Shown piece by piece: positions 9,534 to 17,092 of a stretch of DNA of 64,000 nt. Source of the stretch: RYN-133 sp963708645 (GTDB lineage: Bacteria > Actinomycetota > Actinomycetes > Mycobacteriales > Jatrophihabitantaceae); NCBI GenBank assembly GCA_963708645.1, contig CAVPTA010000007.1, positions 930,001-994,000 on the forward strand, read 5' to 3'. Positions within the stretch are counted from its first letter, which is position 1. Every line of letters starts with the position of its first letter. The translations under genes were made by a program, and so were the position numbers. The notes below the pieces were generated by a model. The model saw only the letters and a program-made list of their open reading frames with translations. It was not told the DNA's origin and did not search any database.

Positions 9534-9732
9534 GTCTGCGATTGTGCCCGTATGCACCTGGCTTACACCGCCGACGGCATCGATCTGCTCGCGAATAACC
9601 GCTGATGGGAAGCTCACGAGCCGCATCGCGGGCTCGGCTGTTCATGGCTGACGCAAGTCAATTCACGCGGAAGCGTGAGTAGCGGTCGAGCCTGGTTGGA
9701 TGCGGGACTTCTGGGTGAACAGCGACGACGGT

Positions 9733-10097
9733 TCAAGCGAGTGCTCGCCCTCCCAGACCGCCGAGCACGGCGTGGGTGCCGTTGAAGTAGAACACCCACG
9801 ACGCGCCACCGCGCCCACCCGTACTGAGACCGATGCGTGAGATCTCGGCGGCGGCCGTGCTGGTCGAACGCGTCAACGCGGTGAACGTCAGCGTTCCGTC
9901 CGGGGCGATCGTCGCGACGAAGTACGCCCTCAACCCGCTGATGAGGAGGGCACGCCGAAGACCGTTGCAACAATCCCGACGGGACGCACTGGCGGGTACG
10001 GGAGTTCGACATAGGCCAGGAAGGCACAGACGGCGACAAAGATCGGGAGCCCAACCAGCATCTCCACGAAATAGAAGCGCAGGCTCGATGCAGGCAT
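9733..10097 (-). CDS. Small membrane-anchored protein of unknown function, frameshifted
   Basis: Two pieces in different frames make a plausible ~121-residue protein. From ATG at 10097 it reads MPASSLRFYFVEMLVGLPIF, with one clear transmembrane segment (about residues 9-30). After a frame switch near 9940, AYFVATIAPDGTLTFTALTR and GASWVFYFNGTHAVLGGL form a beta-rich exported or cytoplasmic tail. I recognise no family. The 199 bases between its stop and the DUF5990 gene hold no gene I can support. Confidence 0.45.
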
Positions 10098-10192
10098 GGG
10101 CGCCCCTCTCGGACGAATTTCGCCAAGACTTCCGGTCAACCAATGCGGCCTTCACGGGGTCGCGCCCCCCTCATCGGCATACGATCCGAAAG

Positions 10193-10765
10193 ATGTACGT
10201 CGCGAGCACCGCAGAAGCCAACAAGTTCCTCGACACCGATCCACTCGCGCTGCTGATCGGCATGCTCCTCGACCAGCAGATCCCGATGGAAAAGGCGTTC
10301 ACCTCGCCGTCCGTGCTGCGCGAGCGTCTCGGGCACGATCTGGACGCGACCGAACTAGCGACCTACGACGCCGAGAAGTTCGAGGAGATCTTCCGTACCC
10401 CGCCGGCACTGCACCGCTTCCCGGCCGCGTTCGCGAAGCGGGTGCAGGCACTCGCCCAGACCTTGGTCGACCAGTACGAGGGTCGCGCCGAGAACGTCTG
10501 GAAGGGTGCTGCCGACGGCAACGACCTGGTCAAGCGAATCGGCGGGCTGCCCGGCTTCGGCGAGCAGAAGGCCAAGATCTTCGCCGCCCTGCTCGGCAAG
10601 CAGTTCGGGGTGCAGCCGCCCGGCTGGCGTGAGGCGTCCGGCGCCTACGGCGAGGCCCGCTCGTTCCGGTCAGTCGCCGATGTCGTCGATGACGGCTCGC
10701 TCACGAAGGTCCGCGAGTTCAAGAAACAAGCAAAAGCAGCCGCGAAGGCCCAGATCCGGAGTTAG
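10193..10765 (+). CDS. HhH-GPD-type base excision DNA repair protein
   Basis: The 190-residue protein carries the helix-hairpin-helix region KRIGGLPGFGEQKAKIFAAL and the start DPLALLIGMLLDQQIPMEKA, characteristic of the actinobacterial HhH-GPD family related to 3-methyladenine/A-G-specific glycosylases. The exact lesion is not known. The ATG at 10193 is the only good start before the conserved first helix. The nearby MutT-like gene and photolyase-related gene also point to DNA repair, but they lie on the opposite strand and are not an operon with it. Confidence 0.88.
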   Translation: MYVASTAEANKFLDTDPLALLIGMLLDQQIPMEKAFTSPSVLRERLGHDLDATELATYDAEKFEEIFRTPPALHRFPAAFAKRVQALAQTLVDQYEGRAENVWKGAADGNDLVKRIGGLPGFGEQKAKIFAALLGKQFGVQPPGWREASGAYGEARSFRSVADVVDDGSLTKVREFKKQAKAAAKAQIRS

Positions 10766-10814
10766 ACTCTCCGCACCCCCTGCCGTTCTCTTGAGCGCGC
10801 CGAAGGGGTGGGCG

Positions 10815-11006
10815 ATGACCGACGACGAGTTCGCTGGTGACGCCGATGCCGACGTCATAGCGGCACACACCACCAACGCCCGCTCGCGCTGGATGCTGGC
10901 TCGCTTCGCCGGCGCGATCGCGTCGTGTTACCGCACGATGGACCCGGTCGTTGCCCAGGTGGTCGGTGAGCCCGGCGTCAACCCGGTGGTCGCTGCCGAC
11001 GACTGA
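10815..11006 (+). CDS. Small conserved-looking protein of unknown function (63 aa)
   Basis: From ATG at 10815, behind a purine-rich GAAGGGGTGGGCG ribosome-binding stretch, this encodes an acidic 63-residue protein (MTDDEFAGDADADVIAAH) ending 10 bases before the convergent pabA/trpG gene. There is no signal peptide or membrane segment. It could be a real small protein; codon use is ordinary for the region. Confidence 0.45.
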   Translation: MTDDEFAGDADADVIAAHTTNARSRWMLARFAGAIASCYRTMDPVVAQVVGEPGVNPVVAADD

Positions 11007-11016
11007 GGTCCGCCCT

Positions 11017-11673
11017 TCAGCCGACCGCGAAGGCGCCGGCCCGCATCGCCTCGACCTCACCGGCGAGCCGCTCGACCAGCGCGTCGTCGATCTGTGCGCC
11101 ACAACGCGCCGCCCAGTTCGCGACTATGCGGTGCCCCCCTTGGGTGAGGACCGATTCGGGATGGAACTGCACGCCGTCGATCGGCAGGCTTGCGTGCCGG
11201 AACGCCATGACCACGTCCGACTCGGTGCGGGCCGTCACCACGATCTCGGGCGGCAGGGCATCGGCCTCGACCGCGAGTGAGTGGTAGCGGGTCGCGACGA
11301 ACGGTGACGGCAAGCCGGCCAGGACACCCGTCCCGTCGTGAAACACGGTCGACGTCTTGCCGTGCAGCAGTTCCGGCGCCCGCACGATCGGCGCACCGAA
11401 CACCGCGCCGATCGCCTGGTGGCCCAGGCACACCCCGAACAGCGGCAGCGCGCGATCGGCGCACGCGGCCACGAACGCCATCGACACCCCGGCTTCCTGC
11501 GGCGTGCCCGGCCCCGGGGACAACAGCACCCCGTCGACGCCCAGCGCGTCCAGCTCGTCCGGCACGACCGCATCGTTGCGACGCACCTCGGCCTCGACGC
11601 CGAGCTGGCCGAGATATTGGACGAGGTTGTAGACGAAGCTGTCGTAGTTGTCGACGACGAGGACGCGCGTCAT
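11017..11673 (-). CDS. pabA/trpG: Anthranilate/aminodeoxychorismate synthase glutamine amidotransferase subunit
   Basis: The 218-residue class I glutamine amidotransferase supplies ammonia to chorismate-using synthases for folate or tryptophan. VLLSPGPGTPQEAG, the nucleophile in LFGVCLGHQAIG and the His-Glu pair of DGVQFHPESVLTQGG are all present. The ATG at 11673 starts MTRVLVVDNYDSFVYNL, the usual beginning. It overlaps the stop of the 54-residue membrane gene by 4 bases, so it is translationally coupled. Its place beside the crgA cluster matches the pabA/trpG gene of other actinobacteria. The synthase partner is not in the window, so PabA and TrpG cannot be told apart. Confidence 0.93.
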   Translation of the reverse strand: MTRVLVVDNYDSFVYNLVQYLGQLGVEAEVRRNDAVVPDELDALGVDGVLLSPGPGTPQEAGVSMAFVAACADRALPLFGVCLGHQAIGAVFGAPIVRAPELLHGKTSTVFHDGTGVLAGLPSPFVATRYHSLAVEADALPPEIVVTARTESDVVMAFRHASLPIDGVQFHPESVLTQGGHRIVANWAARCGAQIDDALVERLAGEVEAMRAGAFAVG

Positions 11674-11834
11674 TTCTGGCCCGGCACGGTGACCTGGTTG
11701 ATCGGCAGGTGCGGTTCGATCCACGGGAAGATCACGAAGAACAACAATGCAGTGACGGCGAGGAACAGCAGCAACACCTCGCCCAGTTTCAGCGCGAGGT
11801 TGCCGGGCAGGTGGCGCCAGATCCAGACGTACAT
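11670..11834 (-). CDS. 54-residue single-pass membrane protein coupled to sortase and pabA
   Basis: The protein MYVWIWRHLPGNLALKLGEV continues into a strongly hydrophobic helix (LLLFLAVTALLFFVIFPWIE, about 20-40) and a short polar tail. Its ATG overlaps the sortase stop (ATGA, 11834-11836) and its own stop overlaps the pabA start (11670-11673). This tight coupling, the membrane helix and the clean start make it a real gene although it is short. Small membrane proteins occur at this position in other actinobacteria as I recall; function unknown. Confidence 0.8.
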   Translation of the reverse strand: MYVWIWRHLPGNLALKLGEVLLLFLAVTALLFFVIFPWIEPHLPINQVTVPGQK

Positions 11835-12650
11835 CAGTTGGTCACCTCGTTGTAGAGCGCGGTGATTCCGGCCGGCATGGCGAGCCCGTGCGCCTTGACC
11901 GTCTCGGCGAGGATGCCGTGCAACACCATGCGCTGGGTCGCGGTGAACTTCGGGTGACAGGTCGTCAGCGTGATCCGGGCCTTGGTCGCGGTCACGCCCG
12001 GATGGTCGGGCACGGGGTAGAGGACATTGCCGTCGGACGGGTCGACGATCTCGCGGCCGGGGACGCCGTCGGAATCGACGGCGCCGATGTTGTTGGGCTG
12101 TCCCTCGATGCGGTAGACGAACCAGTGCGACTCGGTCTGGACGATCACCGCGTCGCCGGGCCGCACCTGGTCGAGGTTCAGGAACGGCTCGCCCTTGCCG
12201 ACGCGGTGCCCGGCTACTCCGAAGTTGCCGATCTGGCCGGGCAGCGCCGTCTCGGTGTAGTGCCCGGGCCCCTTCTCGAGGTCGGCGTCGGAAGTGCCCT
12301 GCACGATGGCGTACCCGTAGTCGCGACCCAGCCGCGGGATGTAGAGGTAGGCGATGCCCGTGCCGTCCGGCAATGTCGGCGCAGACCTGTCCTGGCAGCG
12401 CCAGCAGCGGGTCCCTGCTCGCGTGGCGCCATTCGGTCTTGAGCGCGCTCTTCACCTGCGACTGGGCCCGGTCGGCGAAGTAGTTGGTCACGTAGACCTC
12501 GTAGACCACGAAGAGCAACACGATGACGCCGGCAGTGATCAGGAGCTGGCCGACGCCGCGCAGGACGAACCGCACCCGATCGGCCCAGGACGTGCGACGC
12601 TGCGGCGCCGGCCCGGGCGGGGGCGCTGCCTCGTCCGTCGTCTCGACCAT
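11834..12650 (-). CDS. Class E sortase, frameshifted
   Basis: This is a cell-surface transpeptidase that attaches or processes wall-anchored proteins. The N-terminal cytoplasmic part is Pro-rich and is followed by a membrane helix (about residues 30-50, LITAGVIVLLFVVYEVYV), then the sortase beta-barrel with catalytic His in NFGVAGHRVG, Cys in TLTTCHPKF and Arg in ATQRMVLHG. A frame switch near 12370, between LLALPGQVC and the LPDGTGIAYLYIPRLG segment, needs one base to repair. The reconstructed length is ~271 residues, normal for class E. It is coupled to the downstream 54-residue membrane gene, and lies 26 bases downstream of the DUF881 gene. Confidence 0.85.
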
Positions 12651-12676
12651 CAGGTCCTCATCTTCGCTGGCACTTC

Positions 12677-13414
12677 TTACTTGGCCACACGCGCGTACTG
12701 CAGCGTGATCGAACCGGTATACGCCGGAACCGAGACGTCGGTCGTTTCTACGGTGAATCCGAGCCCGTAGTATCCGGCGGCCTGCTCGAACAGCTTGACC
12801 CCCGGAGACTGACCGAGCGCTGAATTCATCGTCCGGGACGGCCCGATGGCCGCCACCCGGAAGGGCGGGGAGAACACCTCGCCGTTGAGCAACAGGGTGT
12901 TGCCGACACAGCGCACGGCGCTGGTCGCGATCACCCGCTGCCCGGCGATGGTCATCTCTTCGGCGCCGCCGGCCCACAGCGCGTTGACCACCGCCTGCAG
13001 ATCGCTCTGGTGGACGACGAGCTGGTTCGGGTCGACCCCGGCTGCGGTCGCGGCATTCGCGGCGGCCGGGCTCGCGTCGTCGAGGATCACGACCAGGCCC
13101 GGTCCGTGCATCGCCGTCAGCCCGCCCGGTTCGCGCAGCGGAGCTGCCTCGGCCTGCACCCGGGCGACTGCGCCGTCGCCGCGTCCGGCCAGCCGGGTCG
13201 CCGCGGTGACCTGCGCGCGCAGGCCGGCGTACTGCGCGTCCAGGCCGCGCACTCGGGCCTCGGCCGAGGTCACCAGATCGCGCAGATTCGCCGTGCCGGG
13301 CGGACGCAGATCGGTGCCGCGCGAGTCGCGCGCGCTGACGGCGAACCCGAAGCCGGCGATCAGGCACACGACCGGGACAAGTGCACGCCAGGTCTGCGGC
13401 GGGCGCAGCTGCAT
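12677..13414 (-). CDS. DUF881 family membrane-anchored protein
   Basis: The 245-residue protein has an N-terminal membrane helix (about 11-28), a coiled-coil-like stretch (LRDLVTSAEARVRGLDAQYA) and the DUF881 core (HGPGLVVILDD, LQAVVNALWAGGAEEMTIAG, LLLNGEVFSPPF). Proteins of this family sit next to crgA in actinobacteria (Rv0012 in M. tuberculosis) and are probably envelope proteins linked to division. It heads the sortase-pabA unit and is divergent from crgA across 92 bases. Confidence 0.88.
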   Translation of the reverse strand: MQLRPPQTWRALVPVVCLIAGFGFAVSARDSRGTDLRPPGTANLRDLVTSAEARVRGLDAQYAGLRAQVTAATRLAGRGDGAVARVQAEAAPLREPGGLTAMHGPGLVVILDDASPAAANAATAAGVDPNQLVVHQSDLQAVVNALWAGGAEEMTIAGQRVIATSAVRCVGNTLLLNGEVFSPPFRVAAIGPSRTMNSALGQSPGVKLFEQAAGYYGLGFTVETTDVSVPAYTGSITLQYARVAK

Positions 13415-13506
13415 GGCGAGGATCCGTCTCTGCTCGGGCGGCCTACAGGGTCGGCGTCTACGCTAACCCGTAGCCCAACCGCCCATGCGTCGCGCAGGAG
13501 TCGACA

Positions 13507-13785
13507 GTGCCGAAGTCCAAGGTCCGCAAGAAGTCAGACACCGCGGCCCGTCCGCAGTCTTTGGCGACGGGCACGCGTACGAGCAAGGCGCTGGCGCCGA
13601 GCCCGTCCTGGTACCCGATCACGATGGTCGTGATCATGGTGCTGGGCCTGGCCTACCTCGTCGTCTACTACCTCACCAACAGCGGGCAGGGCGTGCCGGT
13701 CATGGAGGATCTCGGCGCTTGGAACTTCGCGGTCGGGTTCGGCGTGATGATGCTCGGCTTGATCATGGCGGTCCGCTGGCGGTGA
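13507..13785 (+). CDS. crgA: Cell division protein CrgA
   Basis: The 92-residue protein has a basic start (MPKSKVRKKSD) and two membrane helices (about 38-57 and 72-90), with WYPITMVVIMVLGLAYLVVY and WNFAVGFGVMMLGLIMAVRW as expected for CrgA. CrgA binds FtsZ-ring membrane partners and peptidoglycan synthases during septation. Its position divergent from DUF881 and near pabA is the conserved actinobacterial arrangement. The stretch after the stop carries a group of DnaA-box-like motifs. Confidence 0.95.
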   Translation: MPKSKVRKKSDTAARPQSLATGTRTSKALAPSPSWYPITMVVIMVLGLAYLVVYYLTNSGQGVPVMEDLGAWNFAVGFGVMMLGLIMAVRWR

Positions 13786-13792
13786 CGCCGAA

Positions 13793-13864
13793 CGTCCACA
13801 GCGTTTTCCACGGCTGTGATTACACGGCTGTAGTTCGTCCCCAGGTGGGGATAAGTCTGTGGAC
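13793..13864. promoter_or_regulatory. Cluster of DnaA-box-like motifs downstream of crgA
   Basis: Within 72 bases there are CGTCCACAG (13793-13801), TTTTCCACG (13804-13812), a reverse TTATCCCCA (around 13845-13853) and a reverse CGTCCACAG (13857-13865). The outer two form a perfect inverted repeat GTCCACAG/CTGTGGAC. They resemble the boxes in the dnaA-dnaN gap. A role in DnaA titration or regulation is inference. Confidence 0.5.
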
Positions 13865-14278
13865 GCCGTGACCGCACCCGCCGTGCGCTTCGGGCCGGAC
13901 CGCCGTCTCATGGCACTGGCCGGGGTGGGTGCGGTGATCGCGCTCGTCCTGTCAGTGAGCGCGAGCGACGCGCCAGGACGGCTGCTGTTCGCGGTGGCCA
14001 CGCTCGTTCTGCTCGGGTACATCGCCGGTGACCTGATCTGGTCTCCGCGGCTGGCCGCCGACCAGGCCGGGGTGCGGATCCGCACCCCGTTCACCCGCGT
14101 CGACCTCGGCTGGGACGAGATCGAGGGCGTGCGTGCCGATGTCCGCAGCCGCTACGGGTTGCGCAGCACGACGCTCGAGGTCGACGCCGGCGAGGTGTTC
14201 GTCGTGTTCAGCCGGCGCAGCCTCGGCGTCGACCCGGAGACGGCTGCCGGCTTGCTGGCCGCAATGCGGCCGCGCTGA
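13859..14278 (+). CDS. PH domain-containing membrane protein
   Basis: The ~139-residue protein has two N-terminal hydrophobic helices (about 18-36 and 42-60) followed by a PH-like domain (GVRIRTPFTRVDLGWDEIEG, LRSTTLEVDAGEVFVVFSRR). This matches the short actinobacterial PH-domain proteins found beside crgA and ppiA (Rv0010c-like). A GTG at 13859 is used; a second GTG at 13868 is equally possible and would move the DnaA-like motifs fully outside the gene. The function is unknown. Confidence 0.8.
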   Translation: MDAVTAPAVRFGPDRRLMALAGVGAVIALVLSVSASDAPGRLLFAVATLVLLGYIAGDLIWSPRLAADQAGVRIRTPFTRVDLGWDEIEGVRADVRSRYGLRSTTLEVDAGEVFVVFSRRSLGVDPETAAGLLAAMRPR

Positions 14279-14287
14279 AACCGGCGC

Positions 14288-15148
14288 TCAGAAGCCGCCC
14301 ACCGCGGTGCGGACGGCCACGACGAGCACGACCAGCACGAGGACGCCGCCGAAGCCGGCCAGTTGCACCCGGTCGGCGATGCGCCGACGCACCGTCGGCC
14401 AGCCACCGATGGCCAGCCCGCACAACGCGCCGGTGACGAAGCCGCCGATGTGGCCCAGGCGCGAGATGCCGGCGACCGAGAACGTGAACGCGAAGTTCAA
14501 GACGATGACGCCGAGCAGGTACTGCAGGTCGAGATTGAGCCGTCGCACCAGGACCAGGCAGGCGCCGAGCAGCCCGAACAGCGCGCCCGACGCGCCGACC
14601 ACCGGGACGAGCGCCGCGCCGAAGGCATAGACAGCCGCGCCGCCGCCGAGTGCCGAGACCGCATACACGAGCGCGAAGCGCCACCAACCGATCTCGCGTT
14701 CGAGATAGGGCCCGACGAACACCAGCGACACCATGTTCACGCCGATGTGCAGCAGGTTCGCGTGCAGGAACGCCGCCGTCGCGACCCGGAAGTACTCGTC
14801 CTGGTGGTAGACGAAGTACGGCAGCAACTGCCAGTCGCGGAACAGCCGGCTGTCCTCGGGGTTGTTGATCCCGCCCGTCGACGTCAACGCCGTGGCCAGA
14901 TACACCGCGACGTTCAGGACGACGAGCGTGATCGTCACGTACGGCGGTGAGTCGCGCAGCACCGCGCCGACGGAGTTGCGCACCGGACGCTGGATCTTTC
15001 GCCCGATCGCGGCGTCGTCCGGGCAGTGGAAACCCACCGACGCCGGGCGCATGCACTCAGGGCAGATCGGCCGGTCGCAGCGCGTGCAGCGCACGCCCGC
15101 CTCGCGGTTGGGATGGCGGTAGCAGTGCGCCACCCCGGTCTCGGTCAT
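14288..15148 (-). CDS. Rhomboid family intramembrane serine protease with N-terminal zinc-ribbon
   Basis: The 286-residue protein starts with a Cys/His cluster (CYRHPNREAGVRCTRCDRPI then CPECM) and then a six-helix rhomboid domain. The catalytic Ser is in GASGALFG and the His in GHIGGFVTGAL; HANLLHIGVNM on helix 2 supplies the oxyanion and gating residues. It cuts membrane proteins within the bilayer. Gene order ppiA-rhomboid in this neighbourhood is common in actinobacteria. The stop lies 9 bases from that of the convergent PH-domain gene. Confidence 0.92.
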   Translation of the reverse strand: MTETGVAHCYRHPNREAGVRCTRCDRPICPECMRPASVGFHCPDDAAIGRKIQRPVRNSVGAVLRDSPPYVTITLVVLNVAVYLATALTSTGGINNPEDSRLFRDWQLLPYFVYHQDEYFRVATAAFLHANLLHIGVNMVSLVFVGPYLEREIGWWRFALVYAVSALGGGAAVYAFGAALVPVVGASGALFGLLGACLVLVRRLNLDLQYLLGVIVLNFAFTFSVAGISRLGHIGGFVTGALCGLAIGGWPTVRRRIADRVQLAGFGGVLVLVVLVVAVRTAVGGF

Positions 15149-15163
15149 CGCAGCAGGAGGACC

Positions 15164-15691
15164 TCAGGCGACGGTGACGGACTCGATGGTCACCGGCGTC
15201 GTCGGCTTGTCGCGCCGGTCGGTAGCGGTGTTGGCGATGGCATCGACCACGGCGCGGCTCTCGGCGTCGGCGACCTCGCCGAAGATGGTGTGCTTGCGGT
15301 TCAGGTGCGGGGTACGGCCGACGGTGATGAAGAACTGCGAGCCGTTCGTGTTCGCGCCGGAGTTGGCCATCGCCAGCAGGTAGGGACGGTCGAAGTTGAG
15401 CTCGCCGTGGAACTCGTCGGCGAACTTGTAGCCGGGGCCGCCGTAGCCCTCACCCAGCGGGTCGCCGCCCTGGATCATGAAGCCGGGGATGACGCGGTGG
15501 AAGACCGTGCCGTTGAAAAGCGGGTCGGACGTCTTGGCCCCGGTGCCGGGATGCGTCCACTCGCGTGCGCCGGTCGCGAGCTCGACGAAGTTGGCGACGG
15601 TCTTCGGCGCGTGGTTGCCGTAGAGCACAACGTTGATGTCGCCGGCGCTGGTGTGCAGCGTTGCCTGCTGGGTGGACGTCGGGGCTGACAT
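15164..15691 (-). CDS. ppiA: Peptidyl-prolyl cis-trans isomerase, cyclophilin type
   Basis: The 175-residue cyclophilin shows FHRVIPGFMIQGGDP, the active-site arginine region, LAMANSGANTNGSQFFI and HTIFGEV. There is no signal peptide, so it is cytoplasmic. The ATG at 15691 follows AGGAGAACTCGACG, a good ribosome-binding site, and excludes the in-frame upstream MDSRS start. It is probably cotranscribed with the rhomboid gene, whose start is 15 bases downstream of its stop. Confidence 0.95.
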   Translation of the reverse strand: MSAPTSTQQATLHTSAGDINVVLYGNHAPKTVANFVELATGAREWTHPGTGAKTSDPLFNGTVFHRVIPGFMIQGGDPLGEGYGGPGYKFADEFHGELNFDRPYLLAMANSGANTNGSQFFITVGRTPHLNRKHTIFGEVADAESRAVVDAIANTATDRRDKPTTPVTIESVTVA

Positions 15692-15801
15692 CGTCGAGTT
15701 CTCCTGATCGTGGATTGCGGCGGTGGTCGAGCGAGAGTCCATCCTGCCACGCAGCCCTGACTGGTACCCCGCCTGCGATCTGGGGTAGGTGATTGAGCAC
15801 C

Positions 15802-16362
15802 ATGTCTGTTACTGAATCGACCCAGCCCACATATACGACCGGGGAGCTTGCGATGGCCAAGACTGACGTCGCCGATGTCCGCGACAGTGTGCGGACCTCC
15901 GCCGCGACCGCGCTCGACACCGTGAAGGCGCAGGCGGCAACGGCAGGCGACACCCTCGCCGCTGCTGCCAGTTCCGCGCTGGACACGGCCGCCAAGCAGA
16001 GCCGCAAGGCTCGCAAGCAGGCCGCCAAGCGGGCCCGCGAGCTGGCCGAGGAGGCCGCCGCCGCGGCCAAGAAGTCAGCCAGGAAGTCGGCCAAATCGGC
16101 GCGCAAGCGGGCCGACAAGGCCGGCAAGAAGGCTCGCAAGAAGGCGCAGAAGCGTGCGCACGAGCTCAACGTGACGATTCAGGAGAAGGCCGGCCGCAAG
16201 CCGCGTCGTGGCCGCAAGGTGGCGCTGCTCGGTGGTCTCGCCCTCGCCGGTGTCGTTGCCGCGTCTGCGCTGCGCAAGAAGCAGAGCGCGACCGATCCGT
16301 ACTCGTCACCGACGGCAGACACCGGTTCCGGCCTGCCCGGCGACCCCGGTACGGCCGCCTGA
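15802..16362 (+). CDS. Histone H1-like Lys/Ala-rich protein with a C-terminal membrane helix
   Basis: The 186-residue protein has an N-terminal helical part (TALDTVKAQAATAGDTLAAA), a long Lys/Arg/Ala-rich segment (about 60-135, repeats of the KKARKKAQKRA kind), then a hydrophobic segment VALLGGLALAGVVAASAL (about 146-163) and an acidic Ser/Pro tail. The basic part resembles bacterial histone H1-like DNA-binding tails. Together with the membrane helix it suggests a protein that could bring nucleic acid to the membrane, or an elastic coiled-coil envelope protein. There is no catalytic motif. It is divergent from ppiA across 110 bases, and the ATG at 15802 is preferred to TTG at 15793. Confidence 0.65.
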   Translation: MSVTESTQPTYTTGELAMAKTDVADVRDSVRTSAATALDTVKAQAATAGDTLAAAASSALDTAAKQSRKARKQAAKRARELAEEAAAAAKKSARKSAKSARKRADKAGKKARKKAQKRAHELNVTIQEKAGRKPRRGRKVALLGGLALAGVVAASALRKKQSATDPYSSPTADTGSGLPGDPGTAA

Positions 16363-16375
16363 CCTCCGGTTCGGG

Positions 16376-17092
16376 CTACCGCGGACGGCCGACGGCGATC
16401 TTCGCCGCTCGGTCGGCCAGCGAGTCGTCGAGCGGTTCGAGCGCGTCGTCCAGACCGCGTCGCCGCAGTGCGCGCTGCAGCAGGTTGTCGGCGAAGCGCG
16501 CACTCTTGGCGAGCACCGGTCCATGCAGGTACGTGCCGATGACGTTGTCGCGGACGGCGCCTTCGGTGCGGTCGGTGCCGTTGTTGCCGCGTCCGCTCTG
16601 CGTGCGCCCGAGTGCGGTGACCCCGGTGCCGAGTTCGGTCAGCCCGCTGTGGTTCTCATAGCCCACGAGTCGGCCGGCCTCGGGTGTGTCGACGTAGTTG
16701 TTGCCGATCAGGCGCTCGTGCTGACCGCGCGTGATGACGTCGAGGACGCCGACGCCCTTGATGTGCTCGCCGTCCTGGGTGATGAACTCGTGGCCGAGCA
16801 TCTGGTACGTGCCGCAGATGGTGAGCATGACTACGCCGTCGTCGGCCATCGCCCGCAACTCGGCGCCGCGTGTCGCGAAGTCGGCGCCGATCTCGCCCTG
16901 CGCCGCGTCCTGGCCGCCGCCGCCGAGCAGGATGTCGACGTCGTGCGGCAGCGGGTCGCCGACACTGACCGGGACCACGCGCACGTCGCGATGACGCCAC
17001 TCGAGACGGCGTTTGAGCACTACGACGTTGCCGGTGTCGCCGTAGATGTTCATCTCGCGCGGATAGAGGTGGACGAGTGTCAACGCGGTCAT
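16376..17092 (-). CDS. gatD: Lipid II isoglutaminyl synthase, glutaminase subunit GatD
   Basis: With MurT this amidates the D-Glu of lipid II stem peptides to D-iGln. The 238-residue class I-like amidotransferase has the nucleophile Cys93 in LTICGTYQMLG and catalytic His190 in GTYLHGP, with LYPREMNIYGDTGNV at the start, the family signature. The ATG at 17092 overlaps the murT stop by 4 bases, showing translational coupling. It is convergent with the H1-like gene. Confidence 0.95.
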   Translation of the reverse strand: MTALTLVHLYPREMNIYGDTGNVVVLKRRLEWRHRDVRVVPVSVGDPLPHDVDILLGGGGQDAAQGEIGADFATRGAELRAMADDGVVMLTICGTYQMLGHEFITQDGEHIKGVGVLDVITRGQHERLIGNNYVDTPEAGRLVGYENHSGLTELGTGVTALGRTQSGRGNNGTDRTEGAVRDNVIGTYLHGPVLAKSARFADNLLQRALRRRGLDDALEPLDDSLADRAAKIAVGRPR

